Below are positions 1 through 5,584 of a DNA stretch of 8,502 bases, one piece after another. The notes under the pieces were generated by a model, which did not search any database, was not told the DNA's origin, and saw only the letters and a program-made list of their open reading frames with translations. Each line of letters begins with the position of its first letter. The first letter of the stretch is position 1. The DNA is from an uncultured Pseudomonadota bacterium. Its GTDB lineage: Bacteria; Lernaellota; Lernaellaia; Lernaellales; Lernaellaceae. Location: assembly GCA_937967875.1 (NCBI GenBank), contig CALBTQ010000739.1:1-8502 (forward strand), given 5' to 3'. The position numbers and the translations under genes were made by a program.

Positions 1-45
1 GATCGTATTCGGTGACTGGAGTTCAGACGTGTGCTCTTCCGATCT
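1..45 (+). other. Illumina P7/index/Read 2 adapter sequence (contamination)
   Basis: Positions 12-45 match the full 34-base TruSeq Read 2 adapter, beginning GTGACTGGAGTTC and ending GCTCTTCCGATCT, without a mismatch. Positions 1-3 (GAT) fit the end of the P7 primer and positions 4-11 (CGTATTCG) have the place and length of an 8-base i7 index. This is library sequence, not genome. In the frame of the following gene, 31-45 reads as GTG CTC TTC CGA TCT, which gives a false start and the false peptide MLFRS. Genomic sequence begins at about 46. Confidence 0.97.
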
Positions 46-813
46 GAGATCGTCAGCGAAGCCTCCCTCGCCGACTACGACGTCGTGGTCGTCATCGACT
101 GCGGCGAGGCCGCGCGCATGGGCAAGCTGGTCGAACAGTTGAGCGATCATCCCTGCGTAGTCAACATCGACCATCCCGGCACAAACGACGGCTTCGGCCA
201 AGCGAACATCGTGCTGCCCAAGGTTAGCAGTTCCTGCGAAATTCTGTTCACGCTGTTCGGTCAGTGGGGCGTGACGATCACGCCGGACATCGCCACGAAC
301 CTGTACGTGGGCCTGTACACCGACACCAACATGTTCAAAAACATGAACTCCACGCCGGAAGCCTACCGCGCCTGCGGCGATCTGGTGGCGGCCGGCGCCG
401 ATTTCCACACGGCGGCCAAGCGCATCTACATCGACACATCCGCCGCGCGGTTGCGCCTGCTGGCGCGCGTACTCTCGACCCTGCGGCTGGACGGCGACGG
501 TCGCATCGCCGGGATGATCTGCACCGGCGAGGATCTCAACGAGTTGGGCCTGACGCCCGACGCGTTGGAAACCTTCGTCGAATATCCGCGCGCGATCGTG
601 GGCGTGGAAGCGGCGTACCTGCTGCGTGAGTTGAAGGAAAAGGGCCAGGTGAAAGGCTCGTTGCGCTCGTCCAACAATGCCGATGTGGCCGCGGTGGCGC
701 AACAATTCACCGGCGGCGGGCACACGCGCGCGGCCGGTTTCCGCGCCACCGGCACGCTGGCCGAAGTACGCGAGCGCCTGGTGACCGCCCTGCTCACCGC
801 TCTGGAGGGTTAG
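46..813 (+). CDS. nrnA: DHH/DHHA1-family phosphoesterase, NrnA-like nanoRNase/pAp phosphatase (5'-truncated)
   Basis: The last 255 codons of a NrnA-like enzyme, which in characterised relatives hydrolyses 2-5 nt RNA oligonucleotides and 3'-phosphoadenosine 5'-phosphate in the cytoplasm using Mn ions. The N-terminus is lost at the contig end; given family lengths of roughly 310-350 residues, some 60-90 residues including motif I (DxD) are missing. What remains shows the motif II Asp (codon 97-99, in VVVVIDCG), motif III in NIDHPGTND (169-177 reads D-H-P where the family normally has D-H-H), motif IV as TDTN (319-330, usually TDTG), and the DHHA1 substrate-binding part with KGSLRSS and GGGHTRAAG (GGGH at 712-723). 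The stop overlaps the truB GTG by one base, so the two are probably translationally coupled. The family is clear; activity is uncertain because of the altered motif III. Confidence 0.88.
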   Translation, partial: EIVSEASLADYDVVVVIDCGEAARMGKLVEQLSDHPCVVNIDHPGTNDGFGQANIVLPKVSSSCEILFTLFGQWGVTITPDIATNLYVGLYTDTNMFKNMNSTPEAYRACGDLVAAGADFHTAAKRIYIDTSAARLRLLARVLSTLRLDGDGRIAGMICTGEDLNELGLTPDALETFVEYPRAIVGVEAAYLLRELKEKGQVKGSLRSSNNADVAAVAQQFTGGGHTRAAGFRATGTLAEVRERLVTALLTALEG

Positions 814-1748
814 TGGACGGCGTGCTGCTGCTCGACAAGCCCATCGGTCCGACCAGCCATGATATGGTGTACAAAATCCGCCGCCTGTACGGCACGCGCA
901 AGGTCGGGCATGCGGGCACGCTGGATCCCTTCGCCTCGGGCCTGCTGGTGATGCTGATCGGCCAGGCGACGAAAATTTCCAATTTTCTGCTCAACGCCGA
1001 CAAAACCTACGAAGCCGAATTGCAGCTCGGCGCGGCCACCGATACGCTCGATCACACCGGGAAAATCACCGACACCGCGCTCGTCGGGTCGTTTACGGCG
1101 CGCGACGCGGAACGTATTTTATGCTCGCTGGCCGGCGAGTTCGAGCAGACGCCGCCGATGTTCTCGGCGATCAAGGTTAATGGCGCTCCGCTGCACCGCG
1201 CGGCCCGTCGCGGAAAAGAGGTTGAAAGAAAAGCGAAAATCGTGCATATTCACGCGCTCACTCTGTTGGAGTGCGGAGAATCGCGCCTGCGTTTTCGCGT
1301 CGTTTGTTCCAAAGGAACCTACGTCCGCGTGTTGGGCGCGGCCATTGCCGAGCGCCTGGGCACGCTGGGACACTTGAGCGCCCTGCGGCGCACACACAGC
1401 GGGCAATTCTCCGTCAGCGGCGCTGCGACGTTGGAAGAACTGACTGCGGCGACCGAAAAGGGCCGAGAAGAAGAATATTTAATTTCTCTCGATCGGGCCT
1501 TGACGAACTACCACAAGGTGAAGTTAACTCCGTCGGCCGGTTGTGGAGTGACCCACGGAGTGCGTCCGCCGGTCGGCGAGATCCTCGCCGCCGACGATTT
1601 TCATCGCGGCGACGTGGTGCGGTTGGTGGACGAAAACGAACGGTTGCTGGCCCTGGCGAAAGCCGTGGCCGACGCCGGCGAAACGAATGACGAACAGTCA
1701 AGTTCTCCCTTCGAACTGCTCCGGGTTTTCACCGAACCCGGCGCATAA
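813..1748 (+). CDS. truB: tRNA pseudouridine(55) synthase TruB
   Basis: Converts U55 of the tRNA T-loop to pseudouridine and acts as a tRNA chaperone. The 311-residue product has the TruB N-terminal block LDKPIGPTSHDMV (7-19), the catalytic motif GHAGTLDPFASG with D38 as nucleophile, the TPPMFSAIKVNG block (113-124), the CSKGTYVRVL block (165-174) and HLSALRRTHSGQF (187-199). A C-terminal PUA-like region covers about 235-285. It starts at GTG 813, sharing one base with the nrnA stop (TAGTG); GGAGG at 804-808 serves as ribosome binding site. Two usually conserved positions differ: the Tyr of the xxYxxAR block is H128, and the Asp of the DDLG-like segment after GTYVR is replaced by Ala (VRVLGAAIAERLG). 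ribF, often found next to truB, is absent before rpsO. Confidence 0.96.
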   Translation: MDGVLLLDKPIGPTSHDMVYKIRRLYGTRKVGHAGTLDPFASGLLVMLIGQATKISNFLLNADKTYEAELQLGAATDTLDHTGKITDTALVGSFTARDAERILCSLAGEFEQTPPMFSAIKVNGAPLHRAARRGKEVERKAKIVHIHALTLLECGESRLRFRVVCSKGTYVRVLGAAIAERLGTLGHLSALRRTHSGQFSVSGAATLEELTAATEKGREEEYLISLDRALTNYHKVKLTPSAGCGVTHGVRPPVGEILAADDFHRGDVVRLVDENERLLALAKAVADAGETNDEQSSSPFELLRVFTEPGA

Positions 1749-1768
1749 AAGGGAGCTTGCATTTTGCC

Positions 1769-1802
1769 GATGCTTTGCGTCAAATTGACGTAGAAAAGCA
1801 TC
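1769..1802. repeat. nested inverted repeat over the rpsO promoter
   Basis: The outer arms GATGCTTT (1769-1776) and AAAGCATC (1795-1802) are perfect 8-bp complements. Inside them CGTCAA (1778-1783) and TTGACG (1785-1790) form a second perfect inverted repeat around A1784. The inner right arm is also the -35 box of the rpsO promoter and the outer right arm lies in its spacer. As RNA from truB this could fold into a hairpin, but it is followed by AATTAGTA rather than a U-run, so it is not a canonical terminator. It may be an operator or a transcript 3'-end stabiliser. No binding protein can be named. Confidence 0.6.
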
Positions 1803-1814
1803 AATTAGTATAGT
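1785..1814 (+). promoter_or_regulatory. sigma70-type promoter for rpsO
   Basis: TTGACG (1785-1790) and TATAGT (1809-1814) are each one base off the consensus boxes and are 18 bp apart. Transcription would begin near 1821, giving a leader of about 37 nt to the rpsO ATG. It lies in the 109-bp gap after truB, so rpsO and probably pnp can be expressed apart from the upstream genes. Confidence 0.7.
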
Positions 1815-1857
1815 ACGAAACACAAGCTGAAAAGCAGTACGGAAGGAGTTGGAGAGA

Positions 1858-2127
1858 ATGGCTCAGGATGCCAGCCGAAAAACCCAAATCATCGGCAAAT
1901 TCGGTAATCACGAGCGTGACACTGGCAGCCCGGAAGTTCAGATTGCATTGCTCAGCGATCGCATCACTTACTTGACCGAGCACTTCAAGACGCACAAAAA
2001 AGACCACCACTCGCGTCGTGGTCTGCTCAAGCTCGTCGGTCAGCGCCGCCGCATGTTAAATTACTTGCGGAACAAGGATTATGATCGCTATCGCAAAGTC
2101 ATCGCTGAACTGGGCATTCGGAAGTAA
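1858..2127 (+). CDS. rpsO: 30S ribosomal protein S15
   Basis: An 89-residue S15, the same length as the E. coli protein. S15 is a primary 16S rRNA-binding protein that helps organise the platform of the small subunit. The family signature is intact: [17 protein letters not shown] (15-31) and the RNA-binding block [20 protein letters not shown] (about 41-60). The ATG at 1858 is chosen because GGAAGGAG (1841-1848) lies 9 nt upstream; a TTG at 1849 would add three residues and sits too close to this Shine-Dalgarno sequence. The gene is preceded by its own promoter and followed by pnp after 120 bp without a terminator, the widespread rpsO-pnp arrangement. In several bacteria S15 represses its own translation through its leader; the leader here is too short and plain for me to say whether this applies. 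Confidence 0.97.
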   Translation: MAQDASRKTQIIGKFGNHERDTGSPEVQIALLSDRITYLTEHFKTHKKDHHSRRGLLKLVGQRRRMLNYLRNKDYDRYRKVIAELGIRK

Positions 2128-2170
2128 AATTATTTCTTCAGATGTCACAATCAAGGATACGAAACGAATC

Positions 2171-2254
2171 ATGGGCGGCGTTCGCCTATGCGCCTCAAGT
2201 GCCCGTACGGTCGTGCGGCTTGGGTCGTCGCCTACGAGAGGAATGGTATGTTAA
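2171..2254 (+). CDS. possible leader ORF overlapping the pnp start
   Basis: An ATG at 2171 opens a 27-codon frame that ends with TAA at 2252-2254, inside pnp and out of frame with it, overlapping the first 7 bases of pnp. AAGGA (2153-2157) lies 13 nt upstream, a long but possible spacing. Ribosomes on it would cross the 2194-2224 stem-loop and finish at the pnp start, which would suit translational coupling. The peptide resembles nothing I recognise. An ORF of this size can arise by chance, so it is listed as tentative. Confidence 0.25.
   Translation: MGGVRLCASSARTVVRLGSSPTRGMVC
2194..2224 (+). promoter_or_regulatory. stem-loop in the pnp leader
   Basis: CCGTAC (2203-2208) and GTGCGG (2213-2218) pair around a GGTC loop with one G-U wobble. 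CTCAAG (2194-2199) and CTTGGG (2219-2224) continue the stem, also with one wobble, across a 3-nt bulge (TGC). The 12-bp structure ends 11 nt before the pnp Shine-Dalgarno region. In E. coli a leader stem-loop cut by RNase III underlies PNPase autoregulation. The structure here is in a comparable place, but a comparable role is an inference. Confidence 0.5.
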
Positions 2255-4386
2255 CCGACAAAAAAGTGTTTGAAATCGATTTTTACGGCACACCGTTCAG
2301 CCTGGAAACCGGCCGCATGGCCAAACAGGCAAACGGCGCCGTCATCGCCCGCACCGGCGACACCATGTTGCTGGCCACGGCGGCGATGGCCAAGGACGCG
2401 CGGGAAGGCGCCAACTTCCTGCCTCTCACCTGCGATTATCAGGAACGCACCTACAGCGCCGGTAAAATTCCCGGCGGTTTTTTCAAGCGTGAGGGACGTC
2501 CGAGCGAACGGGAAACGCTGACCAGCCGCCTGATCGACCGGCCGCTGCGTCCGTGCTTCCCCAAAGGACTTTACAACGAACTGCAGATCATCGCCTCGGT
2601 GCTGAGCAAAGACGATCAGAACGAAGCGGACGTGATGTCGATCACCGCCGCGTCGGCCGCGCTGCACATCAGCGAGATTCCCTTCAACGGGCCGCTGGCC
2701 GCGGTGCGCGTCGGTCTGATCGACGGCAACTTCATCGTCAATCCGACGCACCAGCAGATGGACGAATCGGAACTGGATTTGGTCATCGCCGGCAGCGCGG
2801 ACGCGATCGTCATGGTCGAAGGCGAAGCCAAGTACGTCAGTGAGGAAACGCTGACCAAGGCGCTGACCTTCGGTCATCAACACATGCAGCCGCTGATTCA
2901 GTTGCAAGAAGATATGCGCGCGGCGGTCGGCAAGGAGAAGCTCGTCTTCACGCCGCCCGAACCCGACGCGGAACTGCTGGCCAAGATCGAGGAACTGGGC
3001 GCGCAGCGCATCCGCGAGGCGATCACCGTCAAGCAGAAGCAGGCGCGCTACGCGGCCGTCGATGCGGCCCGCGATTCGCTCTACGAAGAGCTCAACGCCG
3101 GCCGGCCGGAAGACGACCCGCTGAGCATTCCCGCTTTCCGCGAATGCTTCGAAGAGGTCGAGACCAAGATCATGCGCAACATGGTGCTCAAGGAGAAGGT
3201 GCGCCTGGACGGTCGCGGCTTCACCGACGTACGCCCGATCGAGATCGAGGTCGGCGTTCTCCCGCGCACGCACGGCAGCGCGCTGTTCACCCGCGGCGAA
3301 ACGCAGGCGCTGGTCACCATCACGCTGGGCACGAGTTCCGACGAACAGAAGATCGACGGACTGCTCGGCGAATCCTGGCGGCGCTTTTTGCTGCACTACA
3401 ACTTCCTGCCCTTCTCGGTCGGTGAAGTCCGCTTTCTGCGCGGTCCGGGCCGACGTGAAATCGGGCACGGCAACCTCGCCCGTCGGGCCCTCAACGGCGT
3501 GTTGCCGCCGGAAGAGGAATTCCCGTACACGATCCGCGTGGTCAGCGACATTCTCGAGTCCAACGGCAGTTCGTCGATGGCCACCGTCTGCGGCGGCAGC
3601 CTGGCGCTGATGGACGCGGGCGTGCAGACCACTGCGCCGATCGCCGGCGTGGCCATGGGTCTGATGAAGGAAGGCGACGAATACGCCGTGTTGACCGACA
3701 TCCTCGGCGACGAGGATCACCTGGGCGACATGGACTTCAAGGTCGCCGGTTCCTTCAAAGGCGTGACGGCCATTCAGATGGACATCAAGATCGCCGGTCT
3801 GACCGAGCAGATCATGCACGACGCGCTGATGCAGGCCAAAGAAGGCCGCTTGCACATCCTCAACTGCATGAAGCAGGCGATGGGCAAGCCGCGTCCCGAC
3901 CTGTCGCCCTACGCGCCGCGCATCACCACCATCAACATCCCGGTCGACAAGATCCGCGACGTGATCGGCCCCGGCGGCAAGGTGATCCGCCAGATCATCG
4001 AGGAAACCGGCGTGAAGATCGACATCGAGGACGACGGCCGCGTACTGATCGCTTCGACCGAAGGCGAAGCCGCGAAACGCGCGATCAAGATCATCCGCGA
4101 TCTGACCGCCGTGCCGGAACTCGACAAGTTCTACCTGGGCACCGTGCAGCGCATCGAAAGCTACGGCGCGTTCGTCGAAATCCTCCCCGGCACCGACGGC
4201 CTGATTCACGTCAGCCAGCTCGACAACCGCCGCGTGGAGAAGGTCGAAGAAGTGCTCAGGCTCGGCCAGCAGGTGCTGGTCAAGGTGATCGAAATCGACG
4301 AGGAGCGCGGCCGCGTGCGCCTGAGCCGTAAAGCGGCCCTGGGCGTCAAACCGGAGGACGTCATCGAAGGGTACACCCCCGACTGA
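2248..4386 (+). CDS. pnp: polyribonucleotide nucleotidyltransferase (PNPase)
   Basis: A 712-residue PNPase, close to the 711 of E. coli. It degrades RNA 3' to 5' by phosphorolysis as a trimeric ring, often within a degradosome. Domain order: first RNase PH core (about 10-145, with FFKREGRPSERETLTSRLID at 78-97), helical linker (about 150-310), second RNase PH core (about 318-545), KH domain (about 560-620, GPGGK loop at 574-578) and S1 domain (about 625-695, GTVQRIESYGAFVEILPG). Active-site elements are intact: GPGRREIGHG (399-408), SSS (441-443), and D490, D496 and K498 in DILGDEDHLGDMDFKVAG. ATG 2248 is chosen because family similarity begins at MLTDKKVFEID and AGGA (2239-2242) precedes it by 5 nt. 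An upstream in-frame ATG at 2188 would add 20 unrelated residues encoded within the leader stem-loop. A terminator follows. Confidence 0.98.
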   Translation: MLTDKKVFEIDFYGTPFSLETGRMAKQANGAVIARTGDTMLLATAAMAKDAREGANFLPLTCDYQERTYSAGKIPGGFFKREGRPSERETLTSRLIDRPLRPCFPKGLYNELQIIASVLSKDDQNEADVMSITAASAALHISEIPFNGPLAAVRVGLIDGNFIVNPTHQQMDESELDLVIAGSADAIVMVEGEAKYVSEETLTKALTFGHQHMQPLIQLQEDMRAAVGKEKLVFTPPEPDAELLAKIEELGAQRIREAITVKQKQARYAAVDAARDSLYEELNAGRPEDDPLSIPAFRECFEEVETKIMRNMVLKEKVRLDGRGFTDVRPIEIEVGVLPRTHGSALFTRGETQALVTITLGTSSDEQKIDGLLGESWRRFLLHYNFLPFSVGEVRFLRGPGRREIGHGNLARRALNGVLPPEEEFPYTIRVVSDILESNGSSSMATVCGGSLALMDAGVQTTAPIAGVAMGLMKEGDEYAVLTDILGDEDHLGDMDFKVAGSFKGVTAIQMDIKIAGLTEQIMHDALMQAKEGRLHILNCMKQAMGKPRPDLSPYAPRITTINIPVDKIRDVIGPGGKVIRQIIEETGVKIDIEDDGRVLIASTEGEAAKRAIKIIRDLTAVPELDKFYLGTVQRIESYGAFVEILPGTDGLIHVSQLDNRRVEKVEEVLRLGQQVLVKVIEIDEERGRVRLSRKAALGVKPEDVIEGYTPD

Positions 4387-4412
4387 GTCCGAACGTGAAC
4401 GAGTAAGCCCCG

Positions 4413-4441
4413 ACAGGCGCCCATGCGGCGCCTGTTTTGTT
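4413..4441 (+). terminator. intrinsic terminator after pnp
   Basis: ACAGGCGCC (4413-4421) and GGCGCCTGT (4427-4435) form a perfect 9-bp GC-rich stem with a 5-nt loop (CATGC), followed by TTTGTT. It starts 27 nt after the pnp stop. The T-rich tail ends just before the dut Shine-Dalgarno sequence, so the terminator fills nearly all of the pnp-dut gap. Confidence 0.88.
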
Positions 4442-4452
4442 AAAGGAAGACG

Positions 4453-4902
4453 ATGCAACGCATTCAAGTCGTTCTCAAGCAATTGCCGCACGCCGCCGGG
4501 CTGCCGCTGCCCGCTTACCAGTCGGCGCACGCCGCCGGTATGGACCTGCCCGCGGCCGTCGACGAACCGGTGACGATCCAGCCGGGCGCGCGCGCGTTGA
4601 TTCCCACTGGGCTGGCGCTGGCCATTCCCGAGGGCTACGAAGCGCAGATTCGTCCGCGCAGCGGCCTGGCGCTCAAGCACGGCGTCACGCTGCCCAACAC
4701 GCCGGGCACGATCGACGCCGATTACCGCGGCGAATTGAAAATCATCGTGGCCAACATCGGCGACGAACCGTTCGTCGTGCAGCGCGGCGAGCGCATCGCG
4801 CAGATCGTTTTCGCGCCGGTCGTGCAGGCCGATTGGCAAGTGTGCGACGAGTTGCCGGAAACCGAGCGCGGCGCCGGCGGCTTCGGCTCGACCGGACGCT
4901 GA
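4453..4902 (+). CDS. dut: deoxyuridine 5'-triphosphate nucleotidohydrolase (dUTPase)
   Basis: Hydrolyses dUTP to dUMP and pyrophosphate, keeping uracil out of DNA and supplying dUMP for thymidylate synthesis. The 149-residue protein has all five motifs of the trimeric dUTPase fold: AGMDL (28-32), RPRSGLA (67-73), [10 protein letters not shown] (85-94, catalytic-site D90), [10 protein letters not shown] (111-120) and the C-terminal flexible arm [10 protein letters not shown] (139-148) that closes over the substrate. The length is typical. ATG 4453 follows AAGGAAG (4443-4449), which begins right after the T tail of the pnp terminator. No separate promoter is evident in the 66-bp gap, so expression may rely on terminator read-through or on a promoter within the end of pnp. 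nfi follows after one base. Confidence 0.97.
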   Translation: MQRIQVVLKQLPHAAGLPLPAYQSAHAAGMDLPAAVDEPVTIQPGARALIPTGLALAIPEGYEAQIRPRSGLALKHGVTLPNTPGTIDADYRGELKIIVANIGDEPFVVQRGERIAQIVFAPVVQADWQVCDELPETERGAGGFGSTGR

Positions 4903-4903
4903 G

Positions 4904-5584
4904 ATGAAGCCAGTCATCGCCCATCGCTGGGATCTGTCCCCCGCCGAAGCGGTGACGCTGCAAAAAGAGTTGGCCGCGCGCGTCGCGCTCGCCGAAGATC
5001 TGCCGCCCCTGCGTACCGTGTGCGGGCTGGACGTTTCCTACAATCTGCGCAGCGATCGTTTTTACGCCGTCGCCGCGCTGCTCAGCTACCCCGAATTGGA
5101 AGTGCTCGAAATCGCCGAAGCGGCCGGCCGCAGCGCGTTTCCGTACATTCCCGGTCTGCTGAGTTTTCGCGAGATCCCCATCCTCGCCGCCGCGATGGCC
5201 AAGCTGAACGGCGAGCCGGACCTGCTGGCCTGCGACGGTCAAGGATTGGCGCACCCGCGTCGCTTCGGCCTCGCTTGCCACCTGGGCGTGCTCTACGACC
5301 GGCCGAGCGTCGGTTTGGCGAAAAGCCGATTGATCGGCGAAGGACGCGAGCCGGGCGCGATGAAGGGACGTTGGACTTGGCTGACGCATGACGGCGAACG
5401 AATCGGGCAACTCGTGCGCACGCGCGACGACACGGCGCCGCTATACGTCAGCCCCGGGCACCGCATGGATTTTCACACGGCGCGCACCCTGGCGCTCTCG
5501 TTATGTCCGCGCTATCGGATTCCGGAAACGACGCGCGTGGCGCATCAGGCGGTCAATCGGCTGCGGCGACGGGAAACGGATTAG
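4904..5584 (+). CDS. nfi: endonuclease V (deoxyinosine 3'-endonuclease)
   Basis: Nicks DNA at the second phosphodiester bond 3' of deoxyinosine, starting repair of deaminated adenine. The 226-residue product shows the family's key blocks: GLDVSY (41-46) with metal ligand D43, the strand-separating wedge PYIPG (80-84) followed by E90 in LSFRE, DGQGLAHPRRFGLACHLG (111-128) with D111 and H117, SVGLAKSRL (135-143) with K140, and YVSPGHR (181-187). No active-site residue seems lost. The ATG lies one base after the dut stop with no strong Shine-Dalgarno sequence of its own, so translation is probably coupled to dut. Pairing with dut makes biological sense: one prevents uracil incorporation and the other removes inosine. 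The stop codon overlaps that of the convergent phaR by 4 bp. Confidence 0.96.
   Translation: MKPVIAHRWDLSPAEAVTLQKELAARVALAEDLPPLRTVCGLDVSYNLRSDRFYAVAALLSYPELEVLEIAEAAGRSAFPYIPGLLSFREIPILAAAMAKLNGEPDLLACDGQGLAHPRRFGLACHLGVLYDRPSVGLAKSRLIGEGREPGAMKGRWTWLTHDGERIGQLVRTRDDTAPLYVSPGHRMDFHTARTLALSLCPRYRIPETTRVAHQAVNRLRRRETD

Noticed and set aside
31..45. GTG start for nrnA at 31
   Set aside because: These bases are the end of the Read 2 adapter, so the apparent start and first five residues are artificial.
1590..1615. GC-rich hairpin potential near the 3' end of truB
   Set aside because: It lies within the coding region for the PUA-like domain, has no U-run, and imperfect GC repeats of this kind are common in such coding sequence.
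1849..1857. TTG start for rpsO
   Set aside because: It directly abuts the Shine-Dalgarno sequence GGAAGGAG, whereas the ATG at 1858 has normal spacing and gives the standard S15 N-terminus.
2131..2165. A separate pnp promoter after rpsO
   Set aside because: TTCTTC and GATACG are the only spaced candidates and both match the consensus poorly, and no terminator separates rpsO from pnp, so co-transcription is simpler.
2188..2247. Upstream ATG extending PNPase by 20 residues
   Set aside because: The extension lies within the leader stem-loop and has no similarity to PNPase. The ATG at 2248 has a ribosome binding site at the right distance and gives the usual length.
2251..4917. An 888-codon open frame on the minus strand, antisense to pnp and dut
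   Set aside because: It is a codon-bias shadow: GC-rich third positions of pnp leave few stops in this antisense frame. The translation is rich in Arg, Ala, Asp and His with no recognisable domain, and pnp and dut opposite it are certain.
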